Below the pieces are notes generated by a model. It did not search any database. It had not been told where the DNA came from and saw only the letters and a program-made list of their open reading frames with translations. A stretch of 64,000 nt of DNA from the NCBI RefSeq assembly GCF_963678635.1, contig NC_087066.1, positions 64,424,282 through 64,488,281 on the forward strand, given 5' to 3'. This document shows, piece by piece, positions 33,186 through 43,390 of this stretch. This DNA is from Symsagittifera roscoffensis (Eukaryota; Xenacoelomorpha; Acoela; Convolutidae). The translations under genes were made by a program, and so were the position numbers. Position 1 is the stretch's first letter, and each line of letters begins with the position of its first letter.

Positions 33186-35152
33186 AAAACAAGCAAATTA
33201 AAAATTTTAAATCGAAAGAAATTTTTCGTCATGTGAAAGCTTTTGGAACAACATGTTTCTGAAGCTGAGAGTTTGCAATTTTTTCCTAATTTTTTTTCTG
33301 AGTTTAAAATACAATTATCCCGAAAACACTGAAAGAAGAAATTGTTCTTTTAGCAGCGTGTTATTTTCAACCAGTCTAGAAATTTTAAATTTGATTTGGA
33401 ACTTTGGTGTATCTATGCAAAACAAAAACTTGGAAAATCGATTGATTTGTCGAATGCTACTTCTGAAAACTTATTTGAATTCTTGCTCGACTTTGACACT
33501 AAGTTGATTGAAAAGAAGCGCAGATTGAAAAATTAGTTATTAATTTAACAAATTGTTAAAATATTTCAAAAAAGGCTAATGGTTTATTTAAATTTGTACT
33601 AGGAATGAAAGGTAGTTCTTTTTCCATCGGCTTGTGAAACGGCGTCGTTGAGCAGCAGGGAATTGTTCGTAGTGGTATATATGAATTATTTCCTGTTAGC
33701 TGAAAGGGAAAATACTGATGAGTGTTGAATATCATAGAATTAGCAAAGAATAGCCACGGGCTTGTCCGGAGTAGTAACCATTTAGCCCATTCGTTCCATA
33801 TTTGATACTGAATCATACTGAAAACCGTTTTTCCATCGGGTTATGTAATCATTGAAGGTAAATCGTGTTGACAGCTTATTGTGTGGATTACTAGTGGTAA
33901 TTTTGGAAAACTAAGCGTCACTGATACTTCAGACTGTTTTGCAAAAGACAGTTAGATTTGCAGGGAGCAAGTTTCAACCAGAGGTGCGTGGTTTAATTGA
34001 GGTTTGCTCAATGGTTGGGGGGGGACAAAATAAAGTATTATTATTGTTTGTAGTTTCAGAACATTTTTTCTTTTTGTTTTTAATTATAGTTTTTGTTTAC
34101 GGAGTAGTTATGGACAAGGTGTAGAAAGGCTAGTGTTTTTAGATATGATCAGTAATAAGTTTAAATAGAAAACTTAAGATTGGAGAATGGATCATCAGAC
34201 AATGCCAATTCAGAGGCAGTGCCTTGGATATCCTCCGTAGGGTGGGGTTTGTTGTCCTTGATCTAGCATGTGGCTGTATGTGGGTTGTGTTGCTGTCCGT
34301 GGTAAATTTTGAGTTTCCCAATTTGAGAGGGCTTCAATCTCCAGATATAGTCGTGAGCGTTTTTGTTTGGTTTGAAACTGTATCGAAAGAGACTCTCGAA
34401 AGAAAAGTAACTCTCGGGTCGAAGGTAACTTCACTGGAACGATAGTTGTTTTTAATATTCTATAGGATTTTGTTTTGTTTGAAGGCAAATGCACTGAGTA
34501 TTCGAAGAATTGACGTTCTAAAACAGCTGATACCATAAGAGGAAATAATATTTTTCAAGGATAGTACAGTAAGCAGACTTTCAGCGCAAAATTCAAAAAA
34601 TCTGCCTAAGGAGATGCTATCATTAATGACGATAAAGGTTACTAAACGTATGTAACTGCTAAGTGGGCTGATGTTCGTGAGCGAGAGATAGGGGATCACC
34701 TAATGCTGTGGGTCACGTGAGGGCGTTTCAAACATGCGCTTCGCGCTGCCGCTTTCATAAAAAATGTTCGCGTGCCAGCAATGCGATTAGTTTGGTCGGT
34801 TTGTCGAAGCTGATTATATCAAGTTGCTGAGTTTGATGCCCCAAAAAATACATTCGGCAGGTCAGTAGGAAAGTTTCGGTGTTTCTTTAGGCGGCGGCAG
34901 CTCGATTCTTTGCAGATTTTTTTTTTTAATTTGAGTTAGAATTGAATATCTTATTGAGTCCCTCGATGTGATAATTTTTTTTGCTATTAATGTCTTCGCA
35001 GAAGAAACGATTCAGTTTTGGTCGCCCTATGATAATGCTGCTATTGCCTTGGTATTATTCATACTTTTGTAGCTTGTTGAATCTGTTTATTCAAAACTTT
35101 TTTCAATTGCAATACTTTTCTGGTGGAAATAAATTGGTCCCAAATACTGGGC
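33186..35152. other. Gene-free stretch
   Basis: AT-rich sequence with short open frames on both strands (for example 33939-34124 and 34210-34536). None has a recognisable domain or consistent splice context. No repeat structure stands out. Confidence 0.45.
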
Positions 35153-35179
35153 CCTAGTACCGGTGCGTTTTTTTAATTG
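35153..35179 (+). repeat. Left terminal inverted repeat of the recombinase element
   Basis: 27 bp, starts CCTAGTACCGGTGCG. Pairs with 40071-40097 with one mismatch (position 21). Confidence 0.9.
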
Positions 35180-36322
35180 GGTTTGCCAAAAACGCACCCG
35201 GGTTTTTTTTCTCAACTACAAAAACGCGCTCCCAAAAACGCACACCCCCGGTTAATTACGAAAATGCACCTTAGTTTCCAAAAACGCACCTTGGCCTCGA
35301 AATCGACGAAAAAACGATAGAAAAGCCTAAAAAAGTGTCTGGGACTGAAAAAAGGCAAGTTACACCCAAAAAACTAATTTGGGTCTAGAAAATCGAAATT
35401 TAACCAATTTGTCTGCAAAAAAGTGCTCCCAATTACAAAAACGCACCTAGGCCCAATTTAGTATAAAACAGCAGAAATCTATCCCAGAACATCGAAAAAA
35501 GGTCTAATAGCATCAGAAAAGCAAGAGTTTGCCAAAACAACAAAATTATGCTCATTTAAGGCCAAAAACCCGGAATTAAAGGTTTAAAACTCTGAAAACT
35601 AAGCCCAAGTCACAGTAATAGCAATAGAAAGAACAATATTTTACCAGAAAAAAAAGGTTAAGCTCAAGTTTATGGCAAGAAAAAGTAATTGGGCCTCTTT
35701 CCGAAACCGTGTCGAAACCAAAAGTGTCATAATAAGGCCTCCCCTGCAGGGAATGCTCAAAAACAGCATTGTTTCTATAAAAATTTCTCAGACTAGATAA
35801 TTACAGAGCTGAGACTAAAAAAACTGATTTTGGACTGAATAAAAAAAGAGTGAAAATATAAGATTGCAACTAATGATTTGACAGCATTTTGCCGAAAGAT
35901 TTGTTCATTTTTCACGTTTTCTTTTTTTTCATACTCAAATTTATTTTGGTGCCTCTCAGTTCACCCTCTTTTTTACAGGGCTACCCAGGACCGCCAACGG
36001 TGAGGCGGGCACCATCGGTCCCAAAAATTTTTTTGGCTTTTTTTTTGAGAAAGCTTTCTCTTTTTTTGGAACTTGAAGTTCTCATCTTTTTTTTTAAAAG
36101 CAAGGCTTTCGTTTTTTACAAATGCTTTACCACCGTTCTACAAAAGTTTTTTATAAATAAAGAAATGGTTTAGCAAAATAATAAATTGTTTTGAAGGTTC
36201 GTTAGTTTGAAAGTTTTTTTTTGGGTTTTTTATCACTGATTGTTCTCCCATGTCGTTATTTGCTTAAAGATGCTGCGGACCTGGTCCCTTGTCAAGTCGT
36301 AGGGCAAATCTTCAACCGCTCT

Positions 36323-37899
36323 TTACAAGGACTTAATTTTTCTGTTCATGTGATCAACATACAATTCAGCCAGCCATTCCCTGATCTCCTGAGTGAGCGT
36401 ATATTTCTGGCGCCCAGGTCTCTCTTTTCGGTTGTTCAAGAACCGCAGTACATTTTGTTTCTCTGACAGAGAATTGTCGCGCACCACTTGACTATCGTCT
36501 TCCTCGCTTTCAAGTTCGGGCAGAGGGAGTAGCAGTAGTAGACTTTCCGGGGCGACAAACGATCTTGATGGTTCAGCAGCGTCGATTGCTGGCGGCAAAA
36601 TTGAGTTGGAAGCTCCAGCAGCGTTATGTAGGGCTCTGTCGACATGATGCGACACAATCTTCGCTTTTATTAACTTGTTTCTGGCATTCTCATAATGCGT
36701 TTTCAATACCTGTTTGCTATGTCCCACATGGTCATTCATTTCATTTCTATGCCTCTCCGTTATATTCTCGTCGTCCGCCCACATTGATTTCATTAATTTC
36801 CGATAATTTTTCGAGGTGAACTTTTTGCACTCGAACAATCTTGCAACTGCTCGGTAATGCTTGTTTTGATATTTGTACACAGTCATGTCTTAGAGTTGGC
36901 TGTCGTCAGCAATAGTATATTGCGACCACATAAATTTCCAATTTGCCTTTCCCATTCTCTCCAGAAGCTGGAGATAGCCTGCCATTAGGTCCGACTCTTC
37001 TTTATTCATTACAAGGACCTTCGAGCCGTAAATATGGAAGGTCTTATGGCTCTGCTGCAATTGCTCATACAGCAACTGTACAGCCTCTCGCTCCGCTCCT
37101 GGGGGCACTTTTCTCAAATTATCCGGCACACATTCGAATCCAGTGAGCCCGCTTCTTTCATCATAGAAAGTTCTCTCTAGGAAGCACTTTTGCATCTTCA
37201 AAATCTCTGACGTTCTGGAGACATTTCTCAATACAGCATGGTTATGAGGCATCTTTGAACTTGAATGAACTCAAGTTCACTAATTGAAGTCGCGCTGAGT
37301 TTTTCTGTCACAAATGTCACTAGGTCACTTGACAGTTTGTTGGCTTCAGTGATGGTAGGGAGTTGATTGTTTGTGATTGTCTCTCTTGCATGGTTCCAAC
37401 GCTTCATGGGGAGGTTGAGGTCATTTTGGGATTTTTTGATGACTGTTTTAAATTGCAGAATATCTATCTTCTGTCTGGGATATTGGGTTCCGTATCGACT
37501 GACAAGGTAGTCGACTACAAATTAGCTCAAAACATCCAGAACAACTTTTTTATTTTTTGGTGCTTTGACACCCTCCTCCTCGGCCCGAGCTAAAAATTTT
37601 TGAATTCCTGTGGCATCTGAAAGCCCCTTTGTGTCCTCAATTGCCATCGAAATCCTGTTCAGTTTCCCCTCCATGTTCTCTGGAGTCATTGTTCGAGAAT
37701 TTTTTTTCTCATATTGCTCCAGTTTGTAGCTCGCACAGTTTGCTGCTTGCACAGTTTTTTTTTGGCAAGATAATGCTTTTGAAAGCATTTTTGTGAGCTC
37801 AATGCTCGATTTCAACTGGAAGTTTTTGGTTTTAGATTGGTTTAGATGGGGTTGCACCAAATTTTTTTTCAACAAATAGGGAGACGGAGGTGCTAACAT
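36323..37899 (-). pseudogene. Tyrosine recombinase (Crypton-like), two in-frame stops and one frameshift
   Basis: The minus strand reads in frame from 37899 through a TAA at 37522-37524 to about 37225. A frameshift leads into 37252-36890, and after a single TAA the same frame resumes at an ATG (36886) and runs to 36323. The N-terminal part is Lys-rich, followed by a core-binding-like segment (YLVSRYG, then RCLITMLY). The catalytic domain shows an Arg in VSRTSEILKM, the beta-hairpin Lys region in SHKTFHIYGSKVLV, and Lys-x-x-Arg in SKNYRKLM. GH lies in NDHVGHS, and the nucleophile Tyr in KTHYEN. The C-terminal extension (about 110 residues) has an acidic patch and a basic end. All catalytic positions survive although the frame is broken. 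Confidence 0.75.
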
Positions 37900-37992
37900 T
37901 TGGTCGGTAGTTTCAAAAAATGTTGATTGGGGCTAATCTTTTAAGGGCAAAAAAAAACCTCTTCAAAAATGGGTGCGTTTTTGGTAATTTTT

Positions 37993-39412
37993 GGGGTTAA
38001 GCCCAATTTTTCAAAACTGTGCTTCAAAGTGCATCAATTCAATTGAGTTTAATCTATACATAATTTTCGAATGTTGTTTGGTTCAGTAGGTTGTGGTTAA
38101 CTGTTTTTCCTGAAATCAACACAAAAAAAATAGAAAAAAATGCAGTTTTTCGTTTTTTTTTAAACAAAAAAATTCCGATTTTATTTTGACAAAAACTTAT
38201 GTAAAAACTTTTTCAATCGATTCAAAAAGCTTATATCGTGTTTCACTTGAAAAAAAACTACAATTTAGTGTATTTTTTTCTCTCTAAAGTCAATTGAATG
38301 ATATTTTAGGACAGATGCGATTTTGGCAAAAAGTTGTGGCTAACTCATTTTTTGGTGTTTTAGCCATAGAAAAAAAAACCAAAGGGGAAAAAATCAAACA
38401 AATTGCGTTTGTGGACTACCATTGGTCACCGAAAGCCATAGAAAAATCATTAGGTAGAGTAAAATATTAGGAACATTCATATATGCGCCTTAATAAAAAA
38501 AAATCTTAACCCCAATTTTTTTTTTTAGTAAATTTTAGTTTTTTAGTCACTACGAAACAAAAAAAAATCTGAAAACGTTATAGTATATCTGGGGACAGCT
38601 ATTTAACAAATAATGCTAGTTGCAAGGTAGATTTGGGAATATAATGCTTTTAAAAATCTTTTTTGTGAGCTCAAGTTTCGACTTGCCAAAAACGCACCTA
38701 GGGCGGGTTTTTTCATTTTTTTTGCCCAAAACAAAGTAAATAAATTTTTTTTTATGTAAAACGACTTCAGATTCGGATTTCTCATTGCAAACTGAGCCTA
38801 TATGCCGATTTTTATCTTCCTAGTATCATACGATCTTAATTGGGACTTAATCTCGAAAAAGACCAGGAAATCTGAGTTGAAAGTATAACTACATTTTCCT
38901 GGGAGTTCAGGCTTTCTGAATCATAACCCCCAATTTCTTAACCCCAACTTTTCTGTGGGTTCCCTGGGTCAAGACAAGTCCAACCATGTATCATTTATTG
39001 ATTTTGGACAATTGGTTGAATTTTTAGGGTAAAAAAATCAAAATAGGTCTTAACCCCAATTTTTTCCAAAAACGCACTTGTCCTAAAATCTCATTCAATT
39101 GACTTTAGAGAGAAAATAAATACACAACAGTGTAGGGTTTTTCAATAGAAACACGAATATTTTGCTTTTAAGTTGGTTAGAAGACTTTTTACATTTTTTT
39201 TGACAAAAGAAAATTCGGGACTTTTTGGATTTTTTCGGTTAAAAAAAAACCAAAAAATTGCATTTTTTTAAATTTTTTTTCGGGTTCAAAAACAAAAAAA
39301 AACAGTTTAGCACAACCTATTGACCCAAACGACACTCGAAATTCATGTATAGAACATACTCAAAGCAATTGATTGACTTTGACACTTTTTTATGAAAAAT
39401 TGGGCTTAACCC
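37993..39412. repeat. Long inverted repeat inside the recombinase element
   Basis: Bases 37993-38340 and 39055-39412 are imperfect inverse complements (arms of about 350 bp, spacer about 715 bp). Landmarks are TTAGGACA and TCTCTAAAGTCAATTGAATG on the left against TGTCCTAAAA and CATTCAATTGACTTTAGAGA on the right, and GGGGTTAAGCCCAATTTTT against its complement at 39394-39412. The arms have many differences, so this foldback is old. Confidence 0.8.
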
Positions 39413-39447
39413 CAAAAATGACCAAAAGTGTCATTAACCCCAAAAAT

Positions 39448-39993
39448 GAGAGCATTTACACCAATCCCTGTTTTTTTATCCTTTTGCGGCTTTTGGTTAA
39501 AAAAAAATATTGGGGTCATTTTTGGTTGAAATTAAGAAAAATGAAAGTTGGGTTTAGCCGAGTTCGCATAGAAAAATTGTTTTTTTTTCATCAATTAAGA
39601 GATCGGGACATCTAGTATATGGTCTCTAGTTTCCAAAAATGTCAATTGGGGCCTATTTTTATCAATTTAAGGCAAAAAAAAAACTTATTCGAAAATGGGT
39701 GCGCTTAACCCCCAATTTTTTTTTCGACATAAAAAAAACGCACCCATTTTCGAATAAATTTTTTTTGCCTTAAATTGATAAAAATAGGCCCCAATTGACA
39801 TTTTTGGAAACTAGAGACCATATACTAGCTGTCCCGATCTCTTAATTGATGAAAAAAAAACAATTTTTCTATGCGAACTCGGCTAAACCCAACTTTTATT
39901 TTTCTTAATTTCAACCAAAAATGACCCCAATATTTTTTTAACCAAAAGCCGCAAAAGGATAAAAAAAACATAGGGATTGGTGTTAATGCTCTC
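39448..39993. repeat. Near-perfect 546-bp palindrome inside the recombinase element
   Basis: Arms 39448-39703 and 39739-39993 (about 255 bp each) with a 35-base centre. Identity between the arms is high, with only scattered differences, mostly in homopolymer lengths. The structure would fold into a long hairpin as DNA or RNA. Confidence 0.92.
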
Positions 39994-40070
39994 GAGAGTC
40001 CATATATGACCTCTATTTATCCTAATTCGCAATAGTTTTCGATTTTCTCAGGTCGGGTATTTTTGAGGGT

Positions 40071-40097
40071 CAATTACAAAAACGCACCGGTACTAGG
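40071..40097 (-). repeat. Right terminal inverted repeat of the recombinase element
   Basis: 27 bp, ends CGCACCGGTACTAGG; inverse complement of 35153-35179 apart from one base. Confidence 0.9.
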
Positions 40098-40855
40098 CTT
40101 AGGGATAATGTTATTTTTATCTTGGTGTTGTTGCTAGTATTGTGTAATCTTATTAGGGATAAATTTTAATTTATCCTAGTTATTTTCTCGGGTCGTCCAA
40201 AACATTTTCTGTTTTCAGCAGGTTGAAATTTTTTGTTTTACAGCTGAAGCATATATTTTCCATCTCCTTAATATGATGGTAATGTTTTTCATCCAATCAG
40301 GGTTTGAAGGGGTTTTTATTTATAAGATTTCAAAGAACTTTAATCACAAGAAACCCAAGTGAGTTTTTTTTGTTTCAGAAGTTTACTGACGCTAGGTATG
40401 TTTTTGGATCTGACTGAATTCACTTTTTTTCGAATCTGCCAAAGATTTTTTGTGGATACTGCTTTAAAATTATTTGAAAGATTTTTATGTCGAAAAAGCA
40501 CATGAAGATGGATTGACTCAAGCGTTTGCTATTTCTTTGTGGTTTTGTTCATTTTTAAGAGTCGATGAATGTAGTTCAGACTCTCATTTAGGTCGCGATG
40601 ATTGTTTTTTTTTCAGGAAAAATTTCTAGTTTCGAAAGTAGATTTCCATTGGTCCAGTTTTTTTCAATTAGGGTTCCTTCATCAGAAAAGTATCAATCGT
40701 AAATTGAATTAGAAACTAAAAGAGCTAAAAGACCATCTATTTTTTTTACTTTCGAAACCTGCGATTTTTCAAAAAAAAATCAGTAAGTTTTTGCTGTTTA
40801 TTTGCATTCATTGGCTCTTTTCCAACTGCTTTTCTATTTAAACAAGAGCCTCAAT
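40098..40855. other. Gene-free stretch with a dispersed repeat copy
   Basis: Bases 40617-40830 align with 32255-32475 (shared TTTCTAGTTTCGAAAGT start, TCCAGTTTTTTTCAA-like middle and AGAGCT-AAAG end, with a deletion of about 40 bp). No gene is supported. Confidence 0.55.
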
Positions 40856-41223
40856 CAGAGGTGGATTTAGGATTTTCTCGATGGGGGCAGATTTTTAAGC
40901 TCTAAAAATTTCTCGAGGTCCCCCAAAGCTCTAAAAAGTCCGAAGTTTTGGCCAAATTTTCTGCGCCGCAGGTAAAATTTTGAAAAAGCTGGCCAAAAAG
41001 GCGTTTGTGGCACTTTTTGGAATATTTTGACCAAAAAATTGCGTTTTTTCCGCGCGCGCTCCCCCCTCAAAATTACTGTATATTGGCGCCAAAGGCGTCT
41101 TTAGAAAATTCTTAGGGTCCGTCTCCAAAAGTGGACATTTCAAAATAGTACAAAGGGGGACTTTTTGGGTTGGCAGGGGTCGAATCCCTGAGGGGGGCGT
41201 CCCTCCCCCTAAATCCGCTCCTG
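40856..41223. mobile_element. hAT-type MITE, 368 bp, with exact 8-bp target duplication
   Basis: Terminal inverted repeats CAGAGGTGGATTTAGG (left) and the inverse of CAGGAGCGGATTTAGG (right) match at 14 of 16 positions. The element is flanked by perfect direct repeats GCCTCAAT at 40848-40855 and 41224-41231. An 8-bp target duplication with CAG-starting ends is characteristic of the hAT superfamily. There is no transposase; internal open frames are not coding. A related partial copy lies inverted at 62131-62391. Confidence 0.9.
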
Positions 41224-41657
41224 GCCTCAATTAGAATTCTGGGCCCTATAAAAGAAAAATATACCATTTGTGTAAATTGTTAATCATTTCGGTAATTTTG
41301 GACCGCATAACAAAAGGCTCCAGCAGTATAGTCGTCTCACTATCTCCCTGGAAGGGCAAGTGAAAATTAAAAGTGTTATCATCAGTGTTGTACGCCACCC
41401 ACATTGATAGTTTTGTTGATTGATTCGGCATTGATATGTCCTTTTATTGTAAATGTTAACTCTTTGATTGCTGATTAATGTATTATTTTTTAAATGAACC
41501 ACTTGTTAATTATTGAAAAAGAATTGAAATATTGTGCATTCTCGTTTCTTAATTGTTATTTAAGATTGGTCTGGATTTTGAAGGAGCCAGCGCGCAAAGC
41601 AAAAGTGAGGCCTATAGAATTGCAGCAATAACTACGAGAAAAATTCATGATCATCAT

Positions 41658-41890
41658 GGGAGGGGCGGTGAAGTGGTTGCGTCTCCGCCTCTCAATCGAG
41701 AGGTCGGATGTTCGAGGCCCACCATGATCCGTGCTCGTTGCTTGAGGATGAGAGAACATTACCCAGCCCAGAAAAATAACCAAAAAAATTGAATAGAATT
41801 CTTATGCAGGGTTACAATAGCGTTTCGCGGTGATAAGCTGTACAGCTCGTATGTTGGTCCGAACTCCCTCGTGGATAAAAGCTCGTAACA
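41658..41890 (+). repeat. tRNA-derived SINE, copy A
   Basis: GGCGGTGAAGTGGTTGCG resembles a polymerase III A box and GATGTTCGAGGCCC at 41707-41720 a B box. A family-specific body follows (CGTGCTCGTTGCTTGAGG, then ACATTACCCAGCCCAGA, later CAGCTCGTATGTTGGTC). The same body recurs at 59661-60125 and, more diverged, at 50790-50965 and 58721-58896. Confidence 0.8.
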
Positions 41891-42399
41891 AAGTCTTTGC
41901 ATGCTGCAAATCGAATAGCACAAAATACCTAGCCTACAAGATTAAGTTATCATACCCGGCCAAATAGATTCAGTTCTCATCCACGGCCAAATTTTTCTCC
42001 TTCAATTTGAAAGTGGTAAGTGAACTGGAAATGGCTAACCGCTGCCGACATTTTCCCAGTTTTTCATCACTATTTAAACTAGCAATAAAGTTAGGATCGC
42101 TTTAAACTATTTCCCTTTTTTGACCTGGTTAAGCATCGCCCCTATGCATGTTTTAAGTTTCAAACAAATTTCTGTATCACTATGATGTATTTGGAAAACT
42201 CTGAAAAAGCATAAAATATTTCGGCTTCTTTCCAGTTTCCTACCCCCCCTCGTAAAATGCCAAATATTAAATGCTGATAAATTGTTCATACGGCAATTTG
42301 CCTTAAAAATATTGTAGCAATCTGCTCACTTGATCATGCTGACACGTTTTTTTTACAGTTAAGAACATCTAAAGCAATTTTTCTAGTCAAAATAACCGA

Positions 42400-43390
42400 A
42401 AAAATCAATGGCAAAAGCTGCTCTAATATTTATTACTTCGATCAGAAAAAAATATCCTCGGTATCAAAAAAAAGTTTCAAACTAGGTAAATTTGTGTAAT
42501 AATGAAAAAATAGAAATTATTGGCTCACTTTGTCGGTACTTTTTCGAAAGCAACAGGAAAATTTTTTAAATGATTGCGATATCAAGTTAACAACCTTTAT
42601 CTTTAGCGATGTTTTATTTTTAAGAGATGGAATTTTCAGCCAATCAGAATCAAAGTTTTTTTTGAGCAGCGGGGCTCTTTTGAGTGTCTTCATCATCATT
42701 TTTGGCTTCATAGATTTTCGAAAAACGAGTCTCCTACGCTCATTTAAGATGACTTTTAATGTTTTAAGCTGCAATAAATCATATCAGCTTCAATAAGTGA
42801 ATCATGTTTACAACATGCAAATTGCCCTCTAATTTTTTTGTAAAAACAACTTAAGGATTTTTTTCACCTTTTTTTGACCTTAGAAATTAAATTTTCTTGA
42901 TACACAAATGATGGGTCAAACCTTTCAAGGTCGAAAAAGGTGAAAAAATTTCTTAAGTTGTTTTAACAAAAAAATGGTAAGGCAATTTGATTCACCTGTT
43001 GAAGCTGACATGATTTTTTGCCGCTTAAAACGTTAAAACTCATCTTAAATGAGCTTAGAAGAGTCGATTTTTGAAAAATTATGCAGCCAAAAAAATGATG
43101 AAGACACTCAAAAGAGCCCCGCTCCTCAAAATAATTTTGATTCTGATTGGCTGAAAATTCTCTCTTAAAAATAAAAAATCGCTAAAGGTCGAGGGTGTTA
43201 ACTTGATCTCGCAATCATTTCAAAATATTTCTTACTGCTTTCGGAATAGTACCGTCAAAGTGAGCCAATAATTTCTAATTGTTCATTATTACACCAGTTT
43301 ACTTAGTTTGAAACCTTTTTGATACCGAGGATACTTTTTTCCGATCGAAGTAATAAAAATTAGTGCTGCTTTTGATGATACTGTTAAAGC
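42400..43390. repeat. Palindrome of about 1 kb (foldback)
   Basis: Arms 42400-42881 and 42926-43390 are inverse complements with moderate divergence; the centre is about 44 bases. Landmarks are ATTACTTCGATC and ATCCTCGGTATC on the left against GATACCGAGGAT and GATCGAAGTAAT on the right, and AAAGAGCCCCGCT on the right against AGCGGGGCTCTTT on the left. No transposase or end repeats with a target duplication were identified. Confidence 0.88.

Larger units (their letters stand above)
35153..40097. mobile_element. 4.9-kb element with terminal inverted repeats and a tyrosine recombinase gene
   Basis: CCTAGTACCGGTGCGTTTTT at the left end (35153) and its exact inverse complement at the right end (to 40097) form terminal inverted repeats of 27 bp with one mismatch. 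CTAG stands at both outer ends and could be either part of the repeat or a 4-bp target duplication. AAAACGCACC-type subterminal repeats occur about ten times near both ends and inside (for example 35186, 35236, 35283, 35442, 38690, 39068, 39739). The only recognisable gene is a tyrosine recombinase on the minus strand (36323-37899). Two long internal inverted repeats fill the right half. Confidence 0.8.

Noticed and set aside
34210-34536. 108-codon minus-strand open frame
   Set aside because: Overlapping open frames on both strands, no recognisable domain and no repeats or splice evidence.
35153-40097. Interpretation as a DIRS-type retrotransposon
   Set aside because: Inverted repeats and a tyrosine recombinase fit, but no reverse transcriptase, RNase H or methyltransferase-like segment was found inside the ends.
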